From contig NZ_SLWU01000014.1 of the NCBI RefSeq assembly GCF_004345675.1, forward strand, positions 1 to 64,000: 64,000 bases of DNA. The letters run 5' to 3'. The translations under genes and the position numbers were made by a program. A model generated the notes under the pieces. The model was not told the DNA's origin. It searched no databases and worked only from the letters and a program-made list of their open reading frames with translations. Below, one piece after another: positions 16,250 through 26,403 of this stretch (positions are counted from its first letter, which is position 1; each line of letters starts with the position of its first letter). The stretch is from Caldanaerobacter subterraneus. Lineage in GTDB: Bacteria > Bacillota > Thermoanaerobacteria > Thermoanaerobacterales > Thermoanaerobacteraceae.

Positions 16250-17548
16250 TTGTTAAGGGTTGTCCATTATTTAAATCAGTTTTTTGGTCAAATTGGAGGA
16301 GAGGACAAAGCTTCAATTCCGCCCATGGTGAAAGAAGGACCGGTAGGTCCGGGAATGGCTTTTAAAGGTTCTTTTGGTGATAAAGCAGAGATTGTAGCAA
16401 CAGTAATTTGTGGAGACAGCTATTTTAATGAAAACATTGAAAAGGCTACACAAGAGATTCTACAGATGATTGAAAGATATAAGCCTGATGTTTTCATAGC
16501 TGGTCCTGCTTTTAATGCGGGAAGGTATGGAACAGCTTGTGGCACCATCTGCAAAGCTGTTCAGGATAAGTTTGGAATTCCTGCGGTTACTGGAATGTAT
16601 CCTGAAAACCCAGGAGTTGACCTATATAAGAAGCATGTGTACATCATAAAAACTACTGATTCGGCAGCAGGAATGAAAAATGCAGTTTCTAAAATGGCAA
16701 GTTTAGCTTTGAAGTTAGGTTTTAAGGAGCCCATAGGTGCGCCTGAAGAAGAGGGATATATTCCAAGAGGAATAAGAAAAAACATCTTTGTTGAAGAAAG
16801 GGCTTCTAAAAGGGCTGTAGAAATGCTCATCAAAAAGTTAAAAGGAGAGCCTTTTACCACGGAATGTCCTATGCCTGATTTTGACAGAGTTCCTCCCGCT
16901 AAAGCTGTAAATGTCAAAGAGGCCCTGATCGCACTCGTCACTTCAGGCGGAATTGTTCCAAAAGGCAATCCAGACCACATAGAATCTTCCAGTGCTTCTA
17001 AGTACGGCAAATACAGTATAGAAGGAATAGATAATTTAACTAGCGAAACTCATGAAACGGCTCATGGAGGATATGACCCTGTATACGCCAATGAAGACCC
17101 TGACAGGGTGCTTCCGGTTGACGCTTTAAGGGAGTTAGAAAGGGAGGGCAAGATTGGCAAGCTTTATAACTACTACTATGCTACTGTGGGAAATGGCACT
17201 TCAGTAGCTAATGCGAAAAGATTTGCTCAAAATATTGCTAAGGAATTGCTTGAAGCCAAAGTGCAGGCTGTTATTCTAACCTCTACCTGAGGAACCTGTA
17301 CTCGTTGCGGTGCAACGATGGTAAAAGAGTTGGAAAGGGCCGGTATACCAACAGTTCACGTTTGCACCATAGTTCCAATCTCCAAGACAGTAGGTGCGAA
17401 TAGAATTGTGCCAGCAGTGGCTATACCACATCCTTTGGGCAATCCTTCACTTGGGCCTAAAGAAGAATATGCTTTAAGGAAAAAATTAGTAGAAAAAGCT
17501 CTAAAAGCTTTAGAAACAGATATAGAAGGGCAAACTGTTTTTGAATAA
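16250..17548 (+). CDS. grdB: Glycine reductase component B selenoprotein (UGA = Sec347)
   Basis: 432 residues from TTG 16250 behind AAAGGAGGAG. In-frame TGA at 17288-17290 gives TST-U-GTCTRCGATMVKE, the UxxCxxC motif of GrdB. A perfect CGTTGC / GCAACG stem with a GGT loop (17303-17317) begins 12 bases after the UGA and is a plausible SECIS. GrdB captures the substrate carboxymethyl group from the GrdE Schiff base. The start MLRVVHYLNQFFGQIGGEDKA and GPAFNAGRYGTACG are family hallmarks of the glycine-specific enzyme. Without Sec decoding it looks like two separate genes. Confidence 0.95.
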
Positions 17549-17555
17549 AATTTTA

Positions 17556-17579
17556 TGCAGCTCTTTTTAAAAGAGCTGC
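17556..17579 (+). promoter_or_regulatory. Intercistronic stem-loop between grdB and grdC
   Basis: GCAGCTCTTTT / AAAAGAGCTGC, a nearly loopless stem without a T-run. It may protect or process the mRNA, setting different levels of components A/B and C. Confidence 0.55.
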
Positions 17580-17605
17580 AATTTCATGTGAAAGGAGTGG
17601 CGCTG

Positions 17606-19135
17606 ATGAATCCAGTGATAAAAGGATGTAGTCATATTTTGGTTCATGTGCCTAACGTAATGCTGGAAGCAGGTACAACCCAAATATTAGAAAGAGAAAA
17701 CAAAAATTCCGATTATCTCTTAAAAATAAATGACTACATAAGGTCTTATGAAGACTGTATTTCTTACCCTCCAAATCAAGCTTATATAGGGAATATATAT
17801 CCTGACAAACTGAATGATATTCCACGGCCATGGTATCAAAATCCATTGCCTCCTAAAAGATTTGGGTCATTTGGAGAGATAATGCCTGAGGATGAGTTTT
17901 ACGCTTTGATGCAGATATCTGACGTTTTTGATTTAGTGTTTTTGGAAAAAGACTTTGTAAAAGAAGTTAGAAGAAAATTAGAAGGACATCCATTGATCAG
18001 TGAGAAAGATTTGTCAAGATTAAAAGAAGGAGTCTCTTTAGAGGAGATAGAGAGGCAGATAGAAAATAAGGCGGTACCTCTTAGATTTAACGGCAAAATA
18101 GTTGGATGTGTAAAGAAAGCTCATGACAAAGATATAACTCTTTCCTCCCATGTAATGTTGGAAAATCTGGCCACAAAGGCTTCTGCAGTATTGGCCTTTA
18201 AGCATTTGTTAAAAAATACAGGGATGAGTCCGGAAGAAATAGACTACATAATAGAATGTTCGGAAGAAGCTTGTGGGGACATGAATCAGAGAGGTGGCGG
18301 AAACTTTGCAAAAGCCATCGGTGAAATTGTAGGTTGCAGTAATGCCACAGGTGCCGATGTAAGGGGATTTTGTGCCGGACCTGCCCATGCTCTTTTGAAT
18401 GCTGCGTCGTTGGTAAAAGCAGGTGTTTTTAAAAATATAGTAGTGGTAGCTGGTGGGGCTACTGCTAAATTAGGAATGAATGGGAGAGACCATGTTAAAA
18501 AAGGATTGCCTCTCCTTGAGGATGTGTTGGGCGGTTTTGCTGTACTAGTTTCACAAGATGATGGAATAAATCCAATTATTAGATTGGATAGCATTGGAAG
18601 ACATACAATAGGAGCAGGCGCTTCGCCTCAGGCTGTTATGCATGCAGTAGCAGTGGAACCTCTTGAGAAGTTGGGACTTAAAGTGACAGATGTTGACAAA
18701 TATTCAGTTGAGATGCAAAACCCAGAGATAACAGAGCCAGCAGGTGCAGGAGATGTCCCTAAAGCTAACTACAAGATGATTGCAGCACTAGGTGTGAAGC
18801 GAGGGGATATAGAAAAGAGTCAAATAGATGAATTCATACTAAAACACGGCATGCCTGGTTTTGCTCCCACTCAAGGGCACATTCCTTCAGGTGTTCCTGT
18901 ATTGGGGCATATAAGAGAAAAAATACTAAAGGGAGAAATTAAAAGAGCTATGATAATAGGGAAAGGTAGCCTCTTTCTGGCGCGCATGACAAATCTGTTT
19001 GATGGGATTTCAATGATTATAGAGGCAAATCCGGGGGTAAAAGAAGAAAAGGGAGTTGAAGAAAAAGAGATAAGGAAAATGATAGCTAAAGCCCTGAGGG
19101 ACCTTGCAGAGCATCTCATTGGTAGTGAGGTGTAA
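17606..19135 (+). CDS. grdC: Glycine reductase component C, subunit beta
   Basis: 509 residues from ATG 17606, chosen because MNPVIKGCSHILVHVPNVMLEAG is the family start and AAAGGAG lies upstream; a longer frame would begin inside the preceding hairpin. The fold is 3-oxoacyl-ACP-synthase-like, with the central GFCAGPAHALLNAA segment. GrdC/GrdD convert the carboxymethyl-selenoether of GrdA to acetyl phosphate, which gives ATP. The stop is 3 bases before grdD. Confidence 0.93.
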   Translation: MNPVIKGCSHILVHVPNVMLEAGTTQILERENKNSDYLLKINDYIRSYEDCISYPPNQAYIGNIYPDKLNDIPRPWYQNPLPPKRFGSFGEIMPEDEFYALMQISDVFDLVFLEKDFVKEVRRKLEGHPLISEKDLSRLKEGVSLEEIERQIENKAVPLRFNGKIVGCVKKAHDKDITLSSHVMLENLATKASAVLAFKHLLKNTGMSPEEIDYIIECSEEACGDMNQRGGGNFAKAIGEIVGCSNATGADVRGFCAGPAHALLNAASLVKAGVFKNIVVVAGGATAKLGMNGRDHVKKGLPLLEDVLGGFAVLVSQDDGINPIIRLDSIGRHTIGAGASPQAVMHAVAVEPLEKLGLKVTDVDKYSVEMQNPEITEPAGAGDVPKANYKMIAALGVKRGDIEKSQIDEFILKHGMPGFAPTQGHIPSGVPVLGHIREKILKGEIKRAMIIGKGSLFLARMTNLFDGISMIIEANPGVKEEKGVEEKEIRKMIAKALRDLAEHLIGSEV

Positions 19136-19138
19136 AAA

Positions 19139-20275
19139 ATGAACAAGAAGGTGATTGCAGAGATTTTTAATCAAATGGCGGATTTTGTTGAGAAGGGGGA
19201 ATACAGCAAGAAAATAAGAGTAGGAATAACTACCTTAGGCAGTGAACATGGAAGTTCTGAAATAATCCTGGGAGCTAGGATGGCACAAGAGAGGTTTAGC
19301 GATGTCGAAGTTGTACTCATTGGGGATAGGGGAGATAGTGACTTAAAATGTTATGAAGCAAAAACACTTGAAGAATGCCACAAAATAATGGAGGATTTAT
19401 TAGATAGAAAAGAATTGGATGCCTGTGTCACAATGCATTACAATTTCCCTCTGGGTGTTGCTACAGTAGGAAGAGTTGTAACACCTGCAAAAGGGAAGGA
19501 ACTTTTGATAGCTACCACAACAGGTACTGCTGCTTTTGATAGAATAGAAGCTATGGTGAGAAATGCTGTGTACGGCAATATTGTGGCAAAAGCGCTGGGG
19601 ATCAAAAAGCCTAGAATAGGAATCTTAAATGTAGATGGTGCAAGACAGGTTGAGCGGATTTTGCTTGAGCTTCGGGAAAGAGGTTATGACATAGATTTTG
19701 CGACTTCTATAAGGCAGGATGGCGGCTTGATAATGAGGGGAAATGACCTTTTGTCCGCTTCCTGCGACGTGATGGTGACGGACACACTTACAGGAAATAT
19801 CATTGTAAAGATTCTCTCTGCTTATACTACGGGAGGAGACTATGAAGCGTTGGGATATGGCTATGGACCGGGGATAGGAGAAAATTATGGAAGACTTATA
19901 CTGATTTTATCGCGAGCTTCTGGAGCTCCTGTAGCTGCCAATGCCATAAGGTTTGCAGCAGATTTAGTAAAGGGGAATATCTTTGAAATTGCATCAAAAG
20001 AGTTTGAGCTGGTTAGAAGAACAGGATTTGATGATGTAATAAAGGGGTTGAAGGGTAAAGAGATAGAAGAGAAGCAAATTTCTGTTAAAATACCCGAGAA
20101 AAAGCCAGTTACGGAAGAAATTTCTGGGATTGATGTTCTGGAGCTTGAAGATATGGTGAAACTCTTATGGGAAAATGGGATTTATGCAGAGAGTGGAATG
20201 GGCTGCACAGGGCCTGTGATCCTTGTAAGTAAAGAGGATTATGAAAAAGCATTAGAAGTTCTCAACAGGCGGTAA
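19139..20275 (+). CDS. grdD: Glycine reductase component C, subunit alpha
   Basis: 378 residues of PlsX/phosphotransacetylase-like fold, with GITTLGSEHGSSEIILGA at the start and GYGPGIGENYGRLILILSRASGAP in the core. The C-terminal ESGMGCTGPVILVS carries the conserved cysteine that accepts the ketene-derived acetyl thioester before phosphorolysis to acetyl phosphate. Translationally close to grdC; together they form component C. Confidence 0.92.
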   Translation: MNKKVIAEIFNQMADFVEKGEYSKKIRVGITTLGSEHGSSEIILGARMAQERFSDVEVVLIGDRGDSDLKCYEAKTLEECHKIMEDLLDRKELDACVTMHYNFPLGVATVGRVVTPAKGKELLIATTTGTAAFDRIEAMVRNAVYGNIVAKALGIKKPRIGILNVDGARQVERILLELRERGYDIDFATSIRQDGGLIMRGNDLLSASCDVMVTDTLTGNIIVKILSAYTTGGDYEALGYGYGPGIGENYGRLILILSRASGAPVAANAIRFAADLVKGNIFEIASKEFELVRRTGFDDVIKGLKGKEIEEKQISVKIPEKKPVTEEISGIDVLELEDMVKLLWENGIYAESGMGCTGPVILVSKEDYEKALEVLNRR

Positions 20276-20332
20276 TTTTCATAGTGACAAGGCCCTGGGC
20301 CGATTTATAATAACAGAAAGGAGGTATCAGTT

Positions 20333-21367
20333 GTGATAGAAAAAATAAAACTTACACAATTTACAAAAAGCGCTGGTTGAGCAGCCAAGATTGGCCCTGA
20401 GGCCTTGGCACAGGTTCTGTGCCAGTTAGAGATAACCTGGAATGAAAATTTGCTAGTTGGTTTGAATACCAATGATGATGCTGCTGTGTACAGATTAAAT
20501 GAAGACATTGCGATAGTCCACACAGTTGACTATTTTACTCCTGTGGTGGATGACCCTTATGACTTTGGACAGATTGCGGCAGCAAATGCCCTAAGTGATG
20601 TATATGCCATGGGAGCAGTTCCTTTGTTTGCGCTAAACGTGGTGTGTTTTCCAGCTGCTTACATTGACGTGCTGAAGGAAGTGTTAAGAGGTGGAAATGA
20701 CAAAGTGAAAGAAGCTGGAGCTTTAATAGCAGGAGGTCATACTATTGAGGACGAAGAACCTAAATACGGTTTGAGCGTCACAGGAATTGTGCATCCTGAG
20801 AAGGTGATAAAAAATTCTACTGCTAAGCCGGGAGATGTGCTGATTCTCACGAAGCCCTTGGGAATTGGTGTTATAAATACTGCCATAAAAGGAGAGATGT
20901 GCCCATCTGAAACATATTTATTGGCAGTGGAAGTTATGAAGTATTTAAATAAAGAGGCTTCTGAAATAATGAAGGAAGTTGGAGTTAATGCCTGTACTGA
21001 TATAACAGGATTTGGACTTTTGGGACATGCCTATGAGATGGCTTTTTCCAGCGGTGTTACTATTGAATTTGATAAAGATTCTATTCCTTTGATTGAAGGG
21101 GCGAGAGAATTGGCTCAAATGGGGTTAATCCCTGGGGGATGTTACAGGAATAAAAAGTATTTAAAAGGAAAAGTTTGCATAAAGGTGGAAGAGGACGAGG
21201 TCATTGACCTTATGTTTGATCCCCAAACTTCAGGAGGATTGTTAATATCAGTGTCAGAAGAGAAAGCAGAAGAACTTTATCGAAGGCTTAATAAAAAGTT
21301 AAAATTTGGAGCTTTTATTGTAGGAAGGGTGAAAGAAAAACAAGAATATGATATTTATGTCAGATAA
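20333..21367 (+). CDS. selD: Selenide, water dikinase, selenoprotein (UGA = Sec16)
   Basis: 344 residues from GTG 20333 behind GAAAGGAGG. In-frame TGA at 20378-20380 reads as FTKSAG-U-AAKIGPEAL, the active-site position occupied by Cys or Sec in SelD. A perfect GGCACAG / CTGTGCC stem with GTT loop (20407-20423) follows, with a CCAA-GGCC / GGCC-TTGG stem between. SelD makes selenophosphate from selenide and ATP. NDDAAVYRL, GGHTIEDEEPKYG and GLLGHAYEM are family motifs. Because SelD itself needs Sec, its synthesis should be self-limiting when selenium is scarce. Confidence 0.94.
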
Positions 21368-21389
21368 CTCCGGCGAGAGGAGCTGTGCT

Positions 21390-22775
21390 ATGGAGGACTT
21401 GTACAGAAAACTTCCGTCAGTAGATGAGATACTTAGGGAAGAAAAAATAAATGAGGTTTTGAAATTTAATAAGAGGGAAGTAGTAAAAAACTGTATAAGG
21501 GAAGTTCTTGAAAGATACAGAGAAAAAATTAGAAGGGGAGAAGTAAAAAAGATTGACATAGAAAAAATTTTGGAAGATGTGGTAAGCCAGATTGAAGAGA
21601 AAAAGAAAATGAGCTTGAGGAGGGTAGTGAATGGAACAGGAATTATTCTACACACAAATCTTGGAAGAGCTCTATTCCCTCCTCAAGTGAAAGAACATCT
21701 GTTAGATATAGCCTTTTGCTATTCCACTTTAGAGTATGATGTGGAAAAAGGAGAGAGGGGTTCTAGGTATTCTCATGTAGAAAAGCTTTTGTGCGAACTT
21801 TTGGATGTGGAGGCAGCTTTGGTTGTAAATAATAATGCAGCTGCTGTGCTCCTTGCTCTTAACACTCTCGCTAAAGGGAAAGAGGTTATAGTTTCAAGGG
21901 GACAGCTTATTGAAATAGGAGGATCTTTTAGAATTCCCGATGTAATGCTTCAAAGCGGAGCCATTTTAAAAGAAGTGGGTACTACGAACAAGACTTACGA
22001 CTTTGACTATATAAATGCTATTACTGAGAATACCGCTCTTCTCTTAAAAGTTCACACCAGCAACTACAGAATTGTAGGTTTCACCCATGACATAGCAACT
22101 GAGGAATTGGTTCAGATTGGCAGGAAGTACGACATTCCTACAATGGAGGATTTGGGCAGCGGAGTTATGGTAGATTTAAGAGAATACGGTTTGCCCCATG
22201 AACCAACTGTCCAGGAAGTTGTAAAAGCAGGTGTGGATATTGTCACTTTCAGTGGAGATAAGCTTTTGGGCGGACCACAGGCCGGGATAATCGTCGGGAA
22301 GAAAAAATACATTGACCTCATGAAAAAGAATCCTCTTACAAGGGCATTGAGAGTGGATAAGCTTTGTCTTGTCTCTCTAGAATGTGTGTTAAGAATTTAT
22401 AGGGATTATAATCCAGTAGAAGCCATCCCTACTTTAAAGATGCTGACTGCAAAACCTTCCCAATTATATGAAAAGGCAGCTATCTTAAATAAGCTTGTTT
22501 TAACAATTCCTAAAGTTAAATCAAAAGTTGTAGAAATTACATCCTTGTCGGGGGGAGGATCACTGCCAGAAGAAAGTTTGCCTTCCTATGGTATTACTTT
22601 AGAGGTGGAAGGGTTTGATACTGAAGATTTAGAAAGAAGGCTAAGAATACGAGATATTCCTATAATAACCCGTATAGTTGATGGTGTTGTTACAATAGAT
22701 GTGAGGACTTTATTAGAGGGTGATGAAGAGGTAATTCTTCATGCTCTAGAAGAAATAACGGGGGTGTGCCAGTGA
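21390..22775 (+). CDS. selA: L-seryl-tRNA(Sec) selenium transferase
   Basis: About 461 residues. ATG 21390 is preferred because [15 protein letters not shown] is the family start; an upstream in-frame ATG at 21348 would overlap selD. SelA is a PLP enzyme that converts Ser-tRNA(Sec) to Sec-tRNA(Sec) with selenophosphate; the PLP lysine lies in [13 protein letters not shown] (near residue 290). The N-terminal helical domain binds tRNA. The GTGA overlap with selB indicates coupling. Confidence 0.93.
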   Translation: MEDLYRKLPSVDEILREEKINEVLKFNKREVVKNCIREVLERYREKIRRGEVKKIDIEKILEDVVSQIEEKKKMSLRRVVNGTGIILHTNLGRALFPPQVKEHLLDIAFCYSTLEYDVEKGERGSRYSHVEKLLCELLDVEAALVVNNNAAAVLLALNTLAKGKEVIVSRGQLIEIGGSFRIPDVMLQSGAILKEVGTTNKTYDFDYINAITENTALLLKVHTSNYRIVGFTHDIATEELVQIGRKYDIPTMEDLGSGVMVDLREYGLPHEPTVQEVVKAGVDIVTFSGDKLLGGPQAGIIVGKKKYIDLMKKNPLTRALRVDKLCLVSLECVLRIYRDYNPVEAIPTLKMLTAKPSQLYEKAAILNKLVLTIPKVKSKVVEITSLSGGGSLPEESLPSYGITLEVEGFDTEDLERRLRIRDIPIITRIVDGVVTIDVRTLLEGDEEVILHALEEITGVCQ

Positions 22776-24652
22776 AAAATATTATAATTGGCACAGCAGG
22801 ACATATTGACCACGGTAAAACGACCTTGATAAAAGCTCTTACAGGGAAGGATACAGATAGGCTCAAAGAAGAAAAATTAAGGGGAATTACCACGGATTTG
22901 GGATTTGCTTATTTTGATTTGCCTTCTGGCATAAGAGCGGGTATAATTGATGTGCCAGGCCATGAAAAATTTATTAAAAACATGCTGGCAGGGGCTCACG
23001 GTATAGATATAGTCATGCTTGTAATTGCTGCTGATGAGGGAGTAATGCCACAGACTAAAGAACACGTGGATATACTATCTTTTCTCGATATAAAGGCTGG
23101 CATAATTGTGCTGACAAAATGTGATTTGGTAGAAAAAGATTGGCTTTTAATAGTAGAGGAAGATGTAAGAGAGAATTTAAAAGGTACTTTTCTAGAAAAT
23201 GCGCCAATAGTTCATGTATCGTCTGTTACAGGAGAAGGATTAGATATTTTGGTAAATACACTGGATGAATTAGCGCAAAAAGTTAAGGAAAGAAGTTCAG
23301 AAGGAATATTTCGCCTGCCTGTAGACAGAGTTTTTTCTATTGCCGGCTTTGGGACTGTAGTCACTGGTACTTTGATATCTGGAAAGATAAAAGTCGGAGA
23401 TAAAGTGATGATCTATCCCAAGATGATCGAGTCAAGAGTGAGAAACCTTCAGGTGCATGAAAGAAATGTTGAGTGTGCTTTTGCAGGGCAGAGAACTGCA
23501 ATAAATTTAGCAAATGTCAAGGTAGAAGAGATAGAAAGAGGAGATGTGATTGCTCCTCCTGAGGCCATTATTCCTTCTACTATGATAGATGTGAAGCTCT
23601 CTCTTTTAAAAGAAGCAAAAACTCTTAAAAATAGAGAAAGAATAAGATTTTATACAGGTGCTTCAGAAGTAATAGGAAGAGCAGTGTTGCTTGATAGGGA
23701 TGAGCTACATGGTGGAGAAAGCTGTTATGCGCAGATTTACCTGGAGGATTGTGTCTCTGTGTTGAGAAAAGATAAATTTGTCATTAGAACTTATTCCCCC
23801 ATGCTTACGATAGGAGGAGGTATCATATTAGATCCGAATCCGGAAAAACACAAAAGATTTGATATAGAGGTCATTGAAACGCTGAGTAACATTGAAAAAC
23901 TTGGAGATAAATTTGTGATAGAGAAATTAGTGTATGAGTCGCTATTGCCATTGTCAGAAGAAGAAATTAAGAGAAAAGCAAATGTGGTTGATATAGGTAA
24001 ATTTTCTCTTAAAAATTTGATTAAGCTAAAATTAGAAGAAAAAGATTATTTTTATCACCGGGAAAAGTATGAAGAGATGTGTTTGAGAACAAAAGAAATC
24101 CTCGAGGATTTTCACAGGAAAAACCCTTTAAAAGAAGGCATTTCAAAAGAAGAGCTGAAAAATAAGCTGTTTGGAGATATTAAATCTAAGCTCTGCGATT
24201 TTATCTTTGAATTAATGGAAAAGGAAGAGATAATAAAGATAAAAAATCAGCTAGTAGCTTTAAAAGACTTTAAAGTCGTACTTAATGAAGAGCAAGAAAA
24301 GTTAAAAGAAAGGATAATAAAAATTTATAGAGACTCAAAATTTGAACCTCCGAAACTTTCCGAGTTAGAAGGGTATCCCGAAATAATTCCTATGGTAGAA
24401 TATTTGGTAAATATAGGAGAGTTAGTAAAACTTGATGAGGAAATTTTTCTTTCAAAAGATAATTATGAAGAAGCCCAAAATGTGCTGATAAATTATCTTA
24501 AGGAAAATAAGGAAATCACTTTGGCAGTTTATAGGGATCTGTTAAATACCAGCAGAAAATACGCTATGGCAATTTTGGAATACTTTGATTCTATTAAACT
24601 GACTAAAAGAATAGGAGATGTAAGAGTTCTAGCAAGGGAAATAAAGAATTAA
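22772..24652 (+). CDS. selB: Selenocysteine-specific elongation factor SelB
   Basis: About 626 residues from GTG 22772, overlapping the selA stop (GTG 22766 is also possible). G1 motif [14 protein letters not shown]2 region [12 protein letters not shown]3 DVPGHEKF, G4 LTKCD, then EF-Tu-like domains II/III and C-terminal winged helices (about 380-626) that bind the SECIS hairpin. It delivers Sec-tRNA(Sec) to UGA codons in grdA, grdB and selD. The selD-selA-selB order is a complete Sec insertion set with the nearby tRNA. Confidence 0.94.
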   Translation: MKNIIIGTAGHIDHGKTTLIKALTGKDTDRLKEEKLRGITTDLGFAYFDLPSGIRAGIIDVPGHEKFIKNMLAGAHGIDIVMLVIAADEGVMPQTKEHVDILSFLDIKAGIIVLTKCDLVEKDWLLIVEEDVRENLKGTFLENAPIVHVSSVTGEGLDILVNTLDELAQKVKERSSEGIFRLPVDRVFSIAGFGTVVTGTLISGKIKVGDKVMIYPKMIESRVRNLQVHERNVECAFAGQRTAINLANVKVEEIERGDVIAPPEAIIPSTMIDVKLSLLKEAKTLKNRERIRFYTGASEVIGRAVLLDRDELHGGESCYAQIYLEDCVSVLRKDKFVIRTYSPMLTIGGGIILDPNPEKHKRFDIEVIETLSNIEKLGDKFVIEKLVYESLLPLSEEEIKRKANVVDIGKFSLKNLIKLKLEEKDYFYHREKYEEMCLRTKEILEDFHRKNPLKEGISKEELKNKLFGDIKSKLCDFIFELMEKEEIIKIKNQLVALKDFKVVLNEEQEKLKERIIKIYRDSKFEPPKLSELEGYPEIIPMVEYLVNIGELVKLDEEIFLSKDNYEEAQNVLINYLKENKEITLAVYRDLLNTSRKYAMAILEYFDSIKLTKRIGDVRVLAREIKN

Positions 24653-24678
24653 GCCCATGGGAACACCATGGGCTTATT
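24650..24678 (+). terminator. Terminator after selB
   Basis: TAAGCCCATGG / CCATGGGCTTA stem beginning at the selB stop codon, followed by TTTATC. Being symmetrical, it may also serve the tRNA gene on the other strand. Confidence 0.75.
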
Positions 24679-24688
24679 TATCAATAGA

Positions 24689-24783
24689 TGGCGGGAGTAT
24701 GTGGGAATCGAACCCACCTCTCGCTTAAATAGCGAGACCGTAGATTTGAAGTCTAGGAGGCACACCAGCGCCTATCTACTCCC
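24689..24783 (-). tRNA. selC: tRNA-Sec (anticodon TCA)
   Basis: 95-nt minus-strand tRNA with an acceptor stem starting GGGAGTA and ending TACTCCC, encoded G-CCA tail, anticodon loop CTTCAAA with UCA anticodon, a long variable arm (TCTCGCT / AGCGAGA) and T-arm GTGGG-TTCGATT-CCCAC. Size and long acceptor/variable arms match bacterial tRNA-Sec. It lies tail-to-tail with selB, completing the selenocysteine machinery. The pair at position 8 of the acceptor stem looks mismatched. Confidence 0.95.
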
Positions 24784-24843
24784 GATAGTTTATTTTATAA
24801 CATTTTTTAAAGCTTTTCAACAAAAATTTTAGGAGGAAAAAAG

Positions 24844-25065
24844 ATGAAAGGCAATTACATAGCTTTTCCAAGCGTGAATTATGTCATGAGAGCAGAGGAT
24901 ATTTTGAAGAAAAAGAATTTGTGGTATAAAGTGGTACCAACGCCAAGGTCTATTGATTTAAGCTGTGGAATATCGATAATGTACGATAAGAAAGATGAAG
25001 AGATAATACGGAAGCTTTTAGAAGAAAATGGTGTTTTAGTAAAGGGATTTTACTCTATAGAATAG
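24844..25065 (+). CDS. DUF3343 protein, putative Se/S carrier
   Basis: 73 residues starting MKGNYIAFPSVNYVMRAEDILKK, with PTPRSIDLSCGISIMY holding a single conserved cysteine (near residue 41). The Pfam family is described as putative selenium/sulfur carrier-like, and the position just behind the Sec machinery fits that. AGGAGGAAAA precedes the ATG. It may carry persulfide or selenide on the cysteine; this is inference from family and neighbourhood. Confidence 0.75.
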   Translation: MKGNYIAFPSVNYVMRAEDILKKKNLWYKVVPTPRSIDLSCGISIMYDKKDEEIIRKLLEENGVLVKGFYSIE

Positions 25066-25197
25066 ATAAAAATTTTTTTGAGACCTTATTGTTTTTTTAT
25101 ATTGCGCGTGTTACAATTTTTATAAAAGTAGCACTAAATTAAAACTAGAGTATACAGTGTACAAGTGCAATTAGAAAATTTTAGTGGAGGTGCGGAA

Positions 25198-26337
25198 ATG
25201 TTAAAAGGTTTTAAGAGGTTAAACGTTGTGCTAGCTATACTGCTAATAATTGTTATGTCTTTAACAGCCTGTAGTAAATCGCAGAATCAGGCGCAAATCT
25301 CTGAAACTTCCAAAGAGACAGTTCAAACTATAACAGTTACAGATTTGGTAGGAAGGCAGGTGGAAGTAAAAGGTCCAGTACATAAAGTAGTTGCTATTGG
25401 TCCTGGAGCTTTAAGGCTTGTGACCTATGTTGATGGTATTGACAGAATTGCAGGGGTTGAAAACATAGACAAAAAATTGACTAATGGCAGAACCTACAAC
25501 ATGCTTTTCCAGGAAGAGTTTGCGAAGCTTCCTACCATTGGGCAGGGAGGTCCTGATTCTACACCGGACGCAGAAAAGCTGGTGCAAGTAAATCCCGATG
25601 TAATTTTTGTCATATCTTTGCTTGACAAGTCAAAAGCTGATGACTTGCAGTCAAAGACAGGAATTCCTGTAATTGTTTTGAGTTATGGTAAATTGGGGAC
25701 TTTTGAAGAAGATATATACACCTCTTTAGAGATTATAGGAAAAGTGTTAGGGAAAGAGGATAGAGCAAAAGAACTGGTGGAGTATATAAAGGGAATTCAA
25801 AAGGACTTGCAGGACAGAACTAAAGATATTCCCGATGATAAAAAACCGACAGTTTATGTAGGGGCGTTGGGATTTAAAGGCGCTCACGGCATAGAAAGCA
25901 CTCAAGGAAATTATCCCCCTTTTATGGCGGTTAATGCTAAAAATGTGGCTGATACTTTAGGGCAAAAAGGTAGTGTAATGATAGAAAAAGAAAAGTTATT
26001 GGCTTGGAATCCAGATATAATCTTCATTGATGAGGGGAATCTTGATTTGGTCAAGCAAGATTATCAGAAAAATCCCGATTTTTATAATAATTTGAAGGCA
26101 GTTAAGAATGGCAATGTGTATGGGATACTCCCATATAACCAGTACAACACAAATGTTGACACGGCTCTGGTTGATTCATACTGGGTAGGCAAAGTTTTAT
26201 ACCCTGAAAGATTCAATGATGTAGACCCTGTAGAGAAAGCGAAAGAAATATATGCGAAGTTTTTTGGTGAAAAGGGTAAAGTCCTCTACGATAAGATGAA
26301 AGAGGTCTATGGCGGTTTTGAAAAAATTAAATTTTAA
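25198..26337 (+). CDS. ABC transporter substrate-binding lipoprotein (iron-siderophore/cobalamin type)
   Basis: About 379 residues. ATG 25198 follows GTGGAGGTG and gives a proper signal peptide: MLKGFKRLNVVLAILLIIVMSLTACSK, lipobox LTAC with Cys near residue 25. The mature part begins with the TVTDLVGRQVEVKGPVHKVVAIGPGALRL pattern of periplasmic-binding class III proteins (FhuD/BtuF-like). First gene of an operon with permease and ATPase. The ligand could be a siderophore, a cobamide or an oxyanion; the downstream FmdE homologue hints at a metal, not proof. Confidence 0.88.
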   Translation: MLKGFKRLNVVLAILLIIVMSLTACSKSQNQAQISETSKETVQTITVTDLVGRQVEVKGPVHKVVAIGPGALRLVTYVDGIDRIAGVENIDKKLTNGRTYNMLFQEEFAKLPTIGQGGPDSTPDAEKLVQVNPDVIFVISLLDKSKADDLQSKTGIPVIVLSYGKLGTFEEDIYTSLEIIGKVLGKEDRAKELVEYIKGIQKDLQDRTKDIPDDKKPTVYVGALGFKGAHGIESTQGNYPPFMAVNAKNVADTLGQKGSVMIEKEKLLAWNPDIIFIDEGNLDLVKQDYQKNPDFYNNLKAVKNGNVYGILPYNQYNTNVDTALVDSYWVGKVLYPERFNDVDPVEKAKEIYAKFFGEKGKVLYDKMKEVYGGFEKIKF

Positions 26338-26350
26338 GGGATAATCAAAG

Positions 26351-26382
26351 ATAAATTCCTCCACTTTTTGTGGGGGAATTAT
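26351..26382 (+). promoter_or_regulatory. Stem-loop between binding protein and permease
   Basis: AATTCCTCCAC / GTGGGGGAATT with a short T loop and no T-run. Such structures often keep binding-protein mRNA more abundant than permease mRNA. Confidence 0.5.
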
Positions 26383-26403
26383 AAAGGACGAGGGGATGAA
26401 GTC

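Noticed and set aside
17318-17548. Separate 76-residue gene after grdB
   Set aside because: It is in frame with grdB across the UGA and forms the GrdB C-terminus.
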